From NCBI RefSeq assembly GCF_900112045.1, contig NZ_FOJW01000009.1, positions 62,001-126,000 on the forward strand: a stretch of DNA of 64,000 nt. The letters are read 5' to 3'. Shown here in pieces: positions 39,015-47,644 of this stretch (within the stretch, counting starts at the first letter, position 1; the number at the start of each line of letters is the position of its first letter). Source of the DNA: Lentibacillus halodurans. Lineage in GTDB: Bacteria > Bacillota > Bacilli > Bacillales > Amphibacillaceae. The notes beneath the pieces were generated by a model, which was not told the DNA's origin, ran no database searches, and saw nothing but the letters and a program-made list of their open reading frames with translations. Both the position numbers and the translations under genes were made by a program.

Positions 39015-39478
39015 GAGGCCCGACACAATGAAAACGTTCCACGCTAAAGACGAACACTACAGGGCAGGAAGTGCAGCATTTTACTTTGAACGAGTGACAA
39101 TTGTTGAAAGAAAAGCACACACGGAACAATATTCATTGAACTTGCTGTCACCTTGAGAACACGATTCTAAGCTGCGGAAAAATGCGACACGCCTGGGAGA
39201 ACAGCGCGAGCCGAAGATCCACTTTGCCAAGTGGTTTTCTTGGCAAAGTTAGCTGAGGCCGTGCCCCCGGAAAGGGCGTATTTTTCCGCAGCGACCATCA
39301 TGCACTCACCAACAAAAGCATGGAAGCAAGCAAATCTAAGAGCAAGTTACTTCTCCGTTGATGGATCATGCGCAACAAATGTTCAACAATACCTCAAAAG
39401 ATACATCCGAACTGTTCCCATCATAGTGGAATCATCGTTCGTATGTATCTTTGGCTAATATCCTTTTGTCTCAGCCTC
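39015..39478. repeat. Structured interspersed repeat (copy B, intact)
   Basis: A 464-bp noncoding element nearly identical to the two flanks of copy C (54640-55884). The ends GAGGCCCGACAC and TGTCTCAGCCTC form an imperfect terminal inverted repeat. Internal stems include GCTGCGGAAAAAT with ATTTTTCCGCAGC (13 bp), ACTTTGCCAAG with CTTGGCAAAGT (39221-39231 and 39239-39249), and AAAGATACATCCGAAC with GTTCGTATGTATCTTT (39397-39412 and 39437-39452). It fills the gap between the ATPase gene and remA together with the remA promoter. Short open frames inside it are not believed to be genes. Confidence 0.85.
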
Positions 39479-39634
39479 TTTCATTTTCAGCTTAAGTTGC
39501 TATAATGAGGGGAGGCTGATTTAAATAGCCGTATTGGATCGGACACTTCATTGCAATTACTGTCTACAAATCTGGATAATGGGAACAAAAAGCCGAGAAA
39601 AACAAAGAATAAGCCCAAAACAAACAGTAAATGG

Positions 39635-39664
39635 TTGTATTTTGGCATATATTTACCCTATAAT
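39635..39664 (+). promoter_or_regulatory. Promoter of remA-gmk-rpoZ
   Basis: TTGTAT at 39635-39640 and TATAAT at 39659-39664 have an 18-base spacer, 50 bases before the remA start. Confidence 0.55.
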
Positions 39665-39714
39665 AGATGTACTATACATAGAATAATAGCAGACAGACTT
39701 TCTAAGGGGGAGCA

Positions 39715-39984
39715 ATGTTGAGTTTACGATTAATTAATATTGGTTTCGGGAATGTTGTTTCAGCAAACAGGGTTATTTCGATTGTGTCACCGGAATCAGC
39801 TCCGATCAAGCGAATTATTACAGTAGCACGTGATAATAATAAATTAGTGGATGCCACTTATGGACGGCGGACACGTGCTGTTATCATTACGGACAGTGAT
39901 CATGTTGTACTGTCAGCTGTCCAGCCGGAAACTGTCGGACAACGTGTGATCAGTCACGAGGAAGTTATAGATGAGAATAACTAG
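39715..39984 (+). CDS. remA: Extracellular matrix regulatory protein RemA (YlzA)
   Basis: RemA is a small ring-forming DNA-binding protein that in B. subtilis activates the eps and tapA matrix operons and osmoprotection genes. The 89-residue product contains the family sequence [52 protein letters not shown] and [15 protein letters not shown] 39715 follows AAGGGGGAG; a TTG one codon later is the alternative start. It precedes gmk by 11 bases, the conserved order. The matrix operon at 29013-32789 is a plausible target. Confidence 0.93.
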   Translation: MLSLRLINIGFGNVVSANRVISIVSPESAPIKRIITVARDNNKLVDATYGRRTRAVIITDSDHVVLSAVQPETVGQRVISHEEVIDENN

Positions 39985-39995
39985 GAGGAGACGTT

Positions 39996-40610
39996 TTGAT
40001 TGATGAAAATGGCATTTTATTCATTTTATCCGGGCCTTCAGGTGTCGGTAAGGGTACCGTCAGAAAGGAACTTTTCAACCGGGCAAATGACCTGGCCTAT
40101 TCCATTTCCATGACCACCAGAGAAAAACGTCCTGGTGAAGCTGAAGGTGCTGATTATTTTTATAAAACCAATGAGGAATTTGAAAAACTGATAGAAGCCG
40201 GTCAGCTTTTGGAATACGCCCGTTTTGTCAATAATTATTATGGTACACCGCGAAAATATGTAGAAGACACATTACAGGACGGCAAGGACGTGTTTCTAGA
40301 AATAGAGGTACAGGGTGCTATGCAGGTGAAAGAGAATTTTCCGGAAGGGGTGTTCATCTTTTTATTCCCGCCCAGCCTGGAAGAATTGAAAAACCGGATT
40401 ATCGAGAGGGGTACAGAATCACAGGAATTAGTGCTGAAGCGGCTGAAAGAAGCTCAGAACGAAATTGACATGATGGATGCCTATGATTATGTCGTTGTCA
40501 ATGATGATGTGGATGCAGCCGTTACCAAAATTCAATCAATCATACAAAGTGAACATTGCAAGCGTGAGCGAATTGCAAAACAATATAAACAATTATTGAA
40601 GGAGGAATAA
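39996..40610 (+). CDS. gmk: Guanylate kinase
   Basis: It phosphorylates GMP to GDP. The 204-residue protein has the Walker A loop [16 protein letters not shown] and the GMP-binding [34 protein letters not shown] and the lid ([17 protein letters not shown]) follow. Translation starts at TTG 39996, 5 bases after AGGAGGAG. The following rpoZ starts one base after its stop, so the two are coupled. Confidence 0.96.
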   Translation: MIDENGILFILSGPSGVGKGTVRKELFNRANDLAYSISMTTREKRPGEAEGADYFYKTNEEFEKLIEAGQLLEYARFVNNYYGTPRKYVEDTLQDGKDVFLEIEVQGAMQVKENFPEGVFIFLFPPSLEELKNRIIERGTESQELVLKRLKEAQNEIDMMDAYDYVVVNDDVDAAVTKIQSIIQSEHCKRERIAKQYKQLLKEE

Positions 40611-40611
40611 T

Positions 40612-40818
40612 ATGACGATGCTGGAACCGTCTATCGACGATCTACAGACAAAAATAAAATCCAAGTATACACTTGTCACAATAGCTTCCAAACGTGCTCG
40701 TCAAATCCGGGAAACGAATAAAGTGCTGGTTGAAAACCCGAAATCAAATAAGTATGTTGGGCAGGCACTCGAAGAAATTATGGCGGATAAACTGTTTGTA
40801 AAAGAAGATAGTAACTGA
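40612..40818 (+). CDS. rpoZ: DNA-directed RNA polymerase omega subunit
   Basis: Omega helps assemble and stabilise RNA polymerase by holding beta-prime. The 68-residue protein has the family core [29 protein letters not shown] and [18 protein letters not shown] 40612 has AAGGAGG 5 bases upstream; ATG 40618 would begin exactly like the B. subtilis protein but is farther from the site. It lies in the usual gmk-rpoZ-coaBC order. Confidence 0.93.
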   Translation: MTMLEPSIDDLQTKIKSKYTLVTIASKRARQIRETNKVLVENPKSNKYVGQALEEIMADKLFVKEDSN

Positions 40819-40826
40819 TCCTGATG

Positions 40827-40866
40827 ACCCTCGCTGTTTCTTCATTTGCGGGGGTTTACGTTTTGA
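40827..40866 (+). terminator. Weak hairpin after rpoZ
   Basis: ACCCTCGC and GCGGGGGT form an 8-bp stem with one G-T pair around a 13-base loop. The following TTTACGTTTTG tail is poor, so partial read-through into coaBC is likely. Confidence 0.35.
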
Positions 40867-40900
40867 AGAAAATGCTGTTATGTAAAGGAAGGGACGACCT

Positions 40901-42109
40901 ATGAACCGGAATAAAAATATCCTGTTGGGTGTTACAGGTGGCATCGCTGCATATAAGGCGTGTGCGTTAACAAGCAAGTTAACCCAGCAAGGTGCAAATG
41001 TGCAAGTGATCATGACCGAAAATGCTGCAAAATTCGTATCCCCGCTGACATTTCAGGCTTTATCAAGGAACCCCGTTTATACCGATACGTTTGATGAAAA
41101 AGACCCGGCCAGCATCGCACATATTGACCTGGCTGACTGGGCTGATGTAACCGTACTGGCACCGGCCACGGCGAATATAATCGGAAAATTGGCGGGAGGC
41201 ATTGCTGATGATATGCTTTCAACTGTATTGCTTGCCACACAGTCTGCTGTTTATATTGCACCTGCTATGAATGTACATATGTATGCACACCCAGCTGTAA
41301 TGGATAATATGAAAAAGCTGGAATCCTGGGGGTACCATTTTATCGAACCAGGCGAGGGATATCTTGCATGCGGATATGTCGGCAAGGGGCGTTTGGAGGA
41401 ACCGGAAAGCATTATTACCGCAATCGAACAGCATCAAGCAAAAAAAGCTTTATTTTCCGGAAAAAAAATGCTGGTTTCGGCAGGGCCTACACAGGAAAAG
41501 GTGGACCCAGTCCGGTTTTTTACGAATCGATCCTCAGGAAAAATGGGTTTCGCGCTGGCTGAAGCGGCGGCAAAATTGGGTGCAGAGGTCGTATTAGTTA
41601 CCGGTCCGGTCAGTCTGGAGACGTCGAATAAACAAATTAAACGAATCGATGTCGTCACAGCTGAGGAAATGTATCAGACGATGCATGATCATTTCCCAGC
41701 AAGTGATATTGTGGTCAAAGCAGCTGCTGTTGCTGATTACCGACCGAAACAAGTTTATGAGGAAAAGCTGAAAAAACAGCCTGATGATTGGTATGTTGAG
41801 ATGGAACGGACAAAAGATATCCTGCAATCACTCGGTGAAAAAAAAGAGCACCAGTTTTTGGCAGGGTTTGCGGCTGAAACAACCAACCCGATTGAATATG
41901 GCATGGCCAAATTAGATCAAAAAAATCTGGATGCGATCATCGTCAATAATGTAGCAGCTGATGGAGCCGGATTTGGCGGTGACACGAATATCGTCACGTA
42001 TGTGAATAAATTTCAGCAAAAAAAAGAGATTTCACTGGCTTCTAAACAGGATATTGCTGATAAACTGCTATTATTAATTTCTCATGATATGAAGGATGAA
42101 CCAAATTGA
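40901..42109 (+). CDS. coaBC: Coenzyme A biosynthesis bifunctional protein CoaBC
   Basis: It makes phosphopantothenoylcysteine (CoaB) and decarboxylates it (CoaC). The 402-residue protein has the FMN-binding CoaC half (LLGVTGGIAAYKACAL, APAMNVHMY, EPGEGYLACGYVGKGRLEEP with the catalytic cysteine). The CoaB half follows (VSAGPTQEKVDPVRFFTNRSSGKMG, ADYRPK). GGAAGGG precedes the ATG. The stop overlaps priA by 4 bases. Confidence 0.95.
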   Translation: MNRNKNILLGVTGGIAAYKACALTSKLTQQGANVQVIMTENAAKFVSPLTFQALSRNPVYTDTFDEKDPASIAHIDLADWADVTVLAPATANIIGKLAGGIADDMLSTVLLATQSAVYIAPAMNVHMYAHPAVMDNMKKLESWGYHFIEPGEGYLACGYVGKGRLEEPESIITAIEQHQAKKALFSGKKMLVSAGPTQEKVDPVRFFTNRSSGKMGFALAEAAAKLGAEVVLVTGPVSLETSNKQIKRIDVVTAEEMYQTMHDHFPASDIVVKAAAVADYRPKQVYEEKLKKQPDDWYVEMERTKDILQSLGEKKEHQFLAGFAAETTNPIEYGMAKLDQKNLDAIIVNNVAADGAGFGGDTNIVTYVNKFQQKKEISLASKQDIADKLLLLISHDMKDEPN

Positions 42110-44514
42110 ATATTGCAAAAGTGATTGTTGATGTCCCGGCCAGTTCTATCAATCAAACATTCGATTACCAGATACCGGAACGTTTTCAGGAAATGTTGAA
42201 GCCGGGAATGCGTGTCATGGTTCCATTTGGTCCCAGAAAAATAATGGGGTATGTTGTCGGGAGAACGAATGAGTCTTCTTTTGATCAACTAAAGGAAATC
42301 ATCGACGTATTTGATTTAACGCCAATCCTGACGACGGAATTACTAGATCTAGGCAAATGGCTGGCAGAAGAGACGCTGAGTTTATATATCACCACTTTCC
42401 AGGCAATGCTCCCCCAGGTGCTGAAAGCCAATTATAAAAAAGAGCTGGAACGGTTAACATCCGCCTCTCTTTCAGATCAGCTTGAGGCATTTTTTGACCG
42501 CAGGGATGTTGTTCCTTACGAAGAGGTGGAGAATAGTGGAGTCAGTTTTTATCAGATCCAAAAGGCGATACAGGATGGCGATATAGCTGTTCATTATCTT
42601 GTCAAATCAAGGGTAACAAAAAAGCATGTTACATTTCTGAAACCTGCACGCGACATTCATTTGCTGGAGGAAGCACTCCGGGACATGCCAAACAGAGCCA
42701 GGAAACAACAGGAAATGCTTACTTTTTTTATTGATCACCCACAGGAGATTGAATTGAACAAGCTCATAAAAGAGTTTGGAACAACAAGATCTACTGTCAA
42801 CGCGTTACTGAAAAAAGAATTGATTACCTCATTCAGGAAAGAGGTTTTCCGTAATCCGTATGATGATAGTGTGTTTGAACAGACAACTTCTTTGGAATTG
42901 ACCGAACAACAGCGGGAAGCAATTGAACCGATCAAACAGCATATTCAGGAGAACCGGCATGATGTGTTCCTGATCCACGGTGTGACAGGCAGCGGGAAAA
43001 CGGAAATCTACTTGCAGGCCATTCAAGACGTGATTGATAAAGGAAAAGAGGCAATTGTACTTGTTCCGGAAATTTCTCTAACCCCCCAAATGGTCAAACG
43101 GTTCAAGGGACGGTTTGGATCCAATGTAGCTGTATTACATAGTGCATTATCATACGGGGAAAAATACGATGAGTGGCGACGGATTCATCGTAAAGAGGTA
43201 CAAGTTGTCGTCGGTGCCCGGTCAGCTGTCTTTGCTCCGTTTGAAAATCTTGGGATCATCATTATTGATGAGGAACACGAAAACAGCTATAAACAAGAGG
43301 ACCAGCCACGCTATCATGCGCGTGATGTTGCCATCCACCGAGGAGAGTACCATCGATGTCCGGTCATCCTCGGCAGTGCCACACCGACGCTGGAGTCCTA
43401 TGCCAGGGCACAAAAAGGCGTCTACAAACTGGCCACCTTGACGAAACGAACCAATGAAAAGGCAATGCCTGAGGTCAATATTGTTGATATGCGGGATGAA
43501 CTGCATGCAGGTAATCGTTCGATGTTTTCACGGAATCTGAAGGAGAACATGGAACAACGGATTCGCCGCGGTGAACAAATTGTTCTCTTATTAAACAGGC
43601 GGGGCTATTCAACCTTTGTCATGTGCAGGGAATGCGGCTATGTTAAGGAATGTCCGCACTGTGATATTGCCCTTACATTCCACAAGCATCAAAATCAATT
43701 AAAATGCCATTATTGCTCGTATGAAGAATCAATGCCAATGTATTGCCCTTCCTGCAGCAGTGATTTAATCCGTTTTTTTGGAACTGGAACACAGCGAATA
43801 GAGGAAGCACTGACCCAGCTGATTCCTGAGGCAAGAGTGCTGAGAATGGATGTGGATACAACACGAAGGAAAGGAGCTCATGAAAAGCTGCTGAACCAGT
43901 TTGCCAACAAGGAAGCAGATATATTGCTGGGCACTCAAATGATCGCGAAAGGGCTTGATTTTGAAAATGTAACGCTTGTCGGTGTACTGACAGCTGATTC
44001 TATGCTCCACTTACCGGATTTCCGCTCATCGGAAAAAACATTTCAGCTTCTGACACAGGTGAGTGGACGGGCGGGAAGACATGATTTGCCAGGTGAAGTG
44101 ATTGTCCAGACATATACACCGGAGCATTACAGTATAGAACTGGCAAGCCGCTACAATTATTTACGATTTTATCAACAGGAAATGCAAACACGGAAAAAAT
44201 TTCAATATCCGCCATATGTATTTTTGACATTAATAACGGTATCCCATCAAAATCATGTAACGGCAGTACAAACGACACAGCAGATTGTCAAAAATCTATG
44301 GAAACATGTCCAGTCGGATACAGTCATTTTAGGACCAACGCCGTCACCGATACCTCGGATGAAAGATAGATTTCGCTATCAATGCATGATAAAATACAAG
44401 CACGAATCCGATCTGCAGAGATTAATCCAAAAAATGATCCATCAATTTGATGATGAGGTACGTAAAAATGATTTACAAATTACAGTGGACATGCAACCTT
44501 ATCAGTTAATGTAG
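42106..44514 (+). CDS. priA: Primosomal protein N' (replication restart helicase PriA)
   Basis: A 3'-5' DNA helicase that reloads DnaB-type helicase at stalled forks. The 802-residue protein has the 3'-DNA-binding domain (VIVDVPASSINQTFDYQIPE) and the Walker A loop IHGVTGSGKTEIYLQ. The Walker B box is IIIDEEHENSYKQ. A zinc-binding module with eight cysteines begins at MCRECGYVKECPHC, and GTQMIAKGLDFENVTLVG is helicase motif V/VI. It starts at TTG 42106, with GAAGGA 9 bases before. In B. subtilis def follows; here fmt follows directly. Confidence 0.96.
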   Translation: MNIAKVIVDVPASSINQTFDYQIPERFQEMLKPGMRVMVPFGPRKIMGYVVGRTNESSFDQLKEIIDVFDLTPILTTELLDLGKWLAEETLSLYITTFQAMLPQVLKANYKKELERLTSASLSDQLEAFFDRRDVVPYEEVENSGVSFYQIQKAIQDGDIAVHYLVKSRVTKKHVTFLKPARDIHLLEEALRDMPNRARKQQEMLTFFIDHPQEIELNKLIKEFGTTRSTVNALLKKELITSFRKEVFRNPYDDSVFEQTTSLELTEQQREAIEPIKQHIQENRHDVFLIHGVTGSGKTEIYLQAIQDVIDKGKEAIVLVPEISLTPQMVKRFKGRFGSNVAVLHSALSYGEKYDEWRRIHRKEVQVVVGARSAVFAPFENLGIIIIDEEHENSYKQEDQPRYHARDVAIHRGEYHRCPVILGSATPTLESYARAQKGVYKLATLTKRTNEKAMPEVNIVDMRDELHAGNRSMFSRNLKENMEQRIRRGEQIVLLLNRRGYSTFVMCRECGYVKECPHCDIALTFHKHQNQLKCHYCSYEESMPMYCPSCSSDLIRFFGTGTQRIEEALTQLIPEARVLRMDVDTTRRKGAHEKLLNQFANKEADILLGTQMIAKGLDFENVTLVGVLTADSMLHLPDFRSSEKTFQLLTQVSGRAGRHDLPGEVIVQTYTPEHYSIELASRYNYLRFYQQEMQTRKKFQYPPYVFLTLITVSHQNHVTAVQTTQQIVKNLWKHVQSDTVILGPTPSPIPRMKDRFRYQCMIKYKHESDLQRLIQKMIHQFDDEVRKNDLQITVDMQPYQLM

Positions 44515-44548
44515 CCAATGTCGCTTTATATAGAAAGGAGCACCGGCG

Positions 44549-45490
44549 ATGAAACGAATTGTTTTTATGGGTACACCAGATTTTGCTGTGCCAATCCTGG
44601 AAGCACTTATCCAGATGGAATATAACATTGATCTTGTCGTAACGCAGCCGGACCGTCCCAAAGGCAGGAAAAAAATCATCACACCGCCTCCTGTTAAAAA
44701 AATGGCTGTTAAACATGATATTCCTGTACTGCAGCCGGAAAAATTAAAAGACGAATATAAGAAAATTCTCGCCTATGAACCTGATATCATTGTAACAGCG
44801 GCCTATGGACAAATATTGCCGAAAGAATTGCTCGAAACGCCTGAATTCGGCTGCATTAATGTACATGCATCATTACTTCCTGAACTCAGAGGCGGCGCTC
44901 CGATCCATTATGCCATTTTACAGGGGAAACAGGAAACAGGAATCACGATCATGTATATGGTTGAGAAGCTTGATGCCGGTGATATTATCGCACAGCAGAC
45001 CGTACCGATTACGCCCGGTGACCATGTCGGGACATTGCACGATAAATTATCCGAAACAGGTGCACGGCTATTAACGGGTACGTTGCCCAGATTGTTCGCC
45101 CGGGAAATAACGCCTGTCAGTCAGGATGAGAATCTTGCAACCTTCGCTTATAATATCAAGCGTGATCAGGAAAAAATAGACTGGCACAAGCCCCATGAAG
45201 TTATCTATAATCATATCAGGGGACTGCACCCTTGGCCGGTCGCATTTACAACGTATGACGGTGATGTCATAAAGATCTGGTGGGGTGAAAAGGATGACGC
45301 TGTCTATGAAGGAATCCCCGGTGAAATTGTTCACGTTACAGATAAAGAATCCTTTGTGGTCGTTTGCGGCAATCAAAAGGGAATCCGGGTTACGGAGATA
45401 CAGCCTGCAGGGAAAAAACGCATGACTGTTAAACAATATTTGCAAGGGTCTCCCGATCGGATTAAAACAGGGGTTGTAATGGGTGATTAA
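44549..45490 (+). CDS. fmt: Methionyl-tRNA formyltransferase
   Basis: It formylates initiator Met-tRNA with 10-formyl-tetrahydrofolate. The 313-residue protein has [18 protein letters not shown], the catalytic [21 protein letters not shown], and [16 protein letters not shown]. The C-terminal tRNA-binding domain is seen in [17 protein letters not shown] precedes the ATG by 9 bases. The gene ends directly against rsmB. The deformylase gene (def) that normally pairs with fmt is missing here and must be elsewhere. Confidence 0.96.
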   Translation: MKRIVFMGTPDFAVPILEALIQMEYNIDLVVTQPDRPKGRKKIITPPPVKKMAVKHDIPVLQPEKLKDEYKKILAYEPDIIVTAAYGQILPKELLETPEFGCINVHASLLPELRGGAPIHYAILQGKQETGITIMYMVEKLDAGDIIAQQTVPITPGDHVGTLHDKLSETGARLLTGTLPRLFAREITPVSQDENLATFAYNIKRDQEKIDWHKPHEVIYNHIRGLHPWPVAFTTYDGDVIKIWWGEKDDAVYEGIPGEIVHVTDKESFVVVCGNQKGIRVTEIQPAGKKRMTVKQYLQGSPDRIKTGVVMGD

Positions 45491-46837
45491 ATGCAAAATT
45501 TTCTAGTGAGGGAAACAATCGTTGATCTGCTCTTGCGTATTGAACAGGACAGCGGTTTCAGTCATTTACTGATAGATCATGAGATAAAATCCCGAAACAT
45601 ACCGCCCAAAGATGAGGCACTTATGACAGAGATCGTCTATGGCACTATCCAGCGCAAATTAACAGTGGATTACTATTTGAAGCCGTTTATCCATTCAGCA
45701 AAAAAATTGCAGCAATGGGTACGTATGCTGCTGCGGATGTCTGTTTATCAAATGAAATTTCTTGACAAGGTTCCGGATCATGCCATCATTCATGAAGCGG
45801 TTGAAATCGCTAAACACCGCGGTCATAAAGGGATCGCTTCATTTGTAAATGGTGTGCTTCGAAGCATGCAGCGAAGAGGCGTCCCGGACACAGCTGAGAT
45901 TGAAGATGAGGCAGAGCGGCTTGCCATTGAAACCAGCCATCCGCAGTGGCTCGTTAAACGCTGGATAGATATGTATGGCTATGAAATGACGAGGGATATG
46001 TGCCATGCCAATCTTGAACGAAAACCGGCATCCATTCGTATTCAACCATTAAAGATCACCCGTGAAACAGCGATGGACGAGCTTCAGGAACTTGGATTTG
46101 AATTAAGGAAGTCCCATTTTTCGAATCAAGGCATTTTGATTGATCAAGGCAATATTTTACGGACAAGACTTTTTGAACAAGGTTATGTCACCATCCAGGA
46201 TCAAAGCTCGATGCTGGTAACGGAAATGTTGAATGCCAAGCCTGGCATGACTGTCCTGGATGCCTGCAGTGCACCCGGCGGCAAAGTGACACACACCGCT
46301 GAAAAAATGCAAAATGAAGGCCTGATTGCTGCTTACGATCTTCATGCCAAAAAGGCAAAACAAATTCGCAAAAAAGCTGCGGAACTGGATTTAACGATAA
46401 TCGATGCCAAACCTGGGGATGCCCGGAAATTGCAAGAACAGCATGAAAAGGAGAGCTTTGACCGCATATTGGTTGATGCCCCGTGTACAGGCTTTGGTGT
46501 GATCCGCGGAAAACCGGATATTAAATATCATAAGGAAAAAGAGGATATTGACCGGTTAGCCAGGATTCAGCTTGATATACTGGAACATGTTGCACCATTA
46601 TTGAAAAAAGACGGACGATTGATATACAGTACCTGCACCGTCGATAGAGCGGAGAATAACGAAGTGGCAGAAAACTTTTTAGCACGCAACCCTGATTTTC
46701 ATGTAGACCCAGACTTTTTTGAACAATTGCCGGCCATGATTCAAGATTCACCAGGATGTTCTGAAATCGGTTTGCAGTTATTTCCACAAACGTTTTCGAC
46801 TGACGGGTTTTTTCTGACAAGGATCAAACGCGTGTAA
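45491..46837 (+). CDS. rsmB: 16S rRNA (cytosine-967-C5)-methyltransferase RsmB
   Basis: It methylates C967 of 16S rRNA with S-adenosylmethionine. The 448-residue protein has an N-terminal NusB-like RNA-binding domain (about residues 1-135). The methyltransferase core is VTIQDQSSMLVTEML, LDACSAPGGKVTHTAE and ILVDAPCTGFGVIRGKPDIK (catalytic PC cysteine), then YSTCTVDRAENNEV. The ATG follows the fmt stop by two bases. In B. subtilis rlmN follows; here prpC does. Confidence 0.95.
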   Translation: MQNFLVRETIVDLLLRIEQDSGFSHLLIDHEIKSRNIPPKDEALMTEIVYGTIQRKLTVDYYLKPFIHSAKKLQQWVRMLLRMSVYQMKFLDKVPDHAIIHEAVEIAKHRGHKGIASFVNGVLRSMQRRGVPDTAEIEDEAERLAIETSHPQWLVKRWIDMYGYEMTRDMCHANLERKPASIRIQPLKITRETAMDELQELGFELRKSHFSNQGILIDQGNILRTRLFEQGYVTIQDQSSMLVTEMLNAKPGMTVLDACSAPGGKVTHTAEKMQNEGLIAAYDLHAKKAKQIRKKAAELDLTIIDAKPGDARKLQEQHEKESFDRILVDAPCTGFGVIRGKPDIKYHKEKEDIDRLARIQLDILEHVAPLLKKDGRLIYSTCTVDRAENNEVAENFLARNPDFHVDPDFFEQLPAMIQDSPGCSEIGLQLFPQTFSTDGFFLTRIKRV

Positions 46838-46888
46838 CCAGCTTTACACGTTAAAAAGCGGATGGTTTACCGTTGAGGGGTGAAAAAG

Positions 46889-47644
46889 ATGAAAGCACAT
46901 TTTCAGACAGACCAGGGACAAATCAGACATCACAATGAAGATGCCGGGGGAGTATTTTATAACGAGTCTGGCCAGCTGCTCGCAGTTATTGCCGATGGTA
47001 TGGGCGGCCATCAGGCGGGAGATGTAGCCAGTCAGATAGCAACCTCCTTTATCCGGGATCAATGGGAGCAGACTGATGAGTTCGATCAACCTGAAGAAAC
47101 AGAAGTATGGTTAAAAGAAAATATCCAGGAAATGAACCGTTCTATACTGGAGCATGCTCAGGATCATGAGGAGTGTGCAGGTATGGGGACAACTGTTGTT
47201 GCTGCTATTTGCACAGAAGCGTTTATTGCTGTCGGACATATCGGTGACAGCCGGTGTTATATTCTGAGCGAGGACGAGTTCAGGCAAATAACAGAGGACC
47301 ACTCGCTGGTGAATGAGTTGGTTCGTTCCGGACAGATCAGTAAAGATGATGCCGAACAACATCCCCGCAAAAATGTTTTACTGAAGGCACTTGGAACAGA
47401 AGCGGATATAACCGCCGATGTCCAGTCAATCGAATGGAACTTCGAAAACCAGCTTCTGTTATGTTCTGATGGATTGACCAATAAGCTATCAGATGATGAA
47501 CTCTTATCACTCATTCAAAAAGATCAAGATCTTGAAACAACGTGTAATGAGATGGTTGATTTTGCCAATGAACGGGGCGGCGAGGATAACATATCTCTTA
47601 TTATTGTACATCATGATGGCGCTATGGAAGAGGGTGATGCATAA
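46889..47644 (+). CDS. prpC: Serine/threonine protein phosphatase PrpC (PP2C family)
   Basis: The manganese-dependent phosphatase that reverses phosphorylation by PrkC. The 251-residue protein has all PP2C motifs: GQIRHHNEDAGG, ADGMGGHQAGDVAS, GHIGDSRCYIL, LCSDGLTNKLSDDEL and GGEDNISLIIV. ATG 46889 (MKAHFQTD) is chosen since GAGGGGTG lies 7 bases upstream; a GTG at 46880 overlaps this site. Its stop overlaps the prkC start by one base. Confidence 0.94.
   Translation: MKAHFQTDQGQIRHHNEDAGGVFYNESGQLLAVIADGMGGHQAGDVASQIATSFIRDQWEQTDEFDQPEETEVWLKENIQEMNRSILEHAQDHEECAGMGTTVVAAICTEAFIAVGHIGDSRCYILSEDEFRQITEDHSLVNELVRSGQISKDDAEQHPRKNVLLKALGTEADITADVQSIEWNFENQLLLCSDGLTNKLSDDELLSLIQKDQDLETTCNEMVDFANERGGEDNISLIIVHHDGAMEEGDA

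Noticed and set aside
39231-39458. Open reading frame of 75 codons inside repeat copy B
   Set aside because: It lies across perfect hairpins, has no ribosome site, and the equivalent frame is not kept in copy C.
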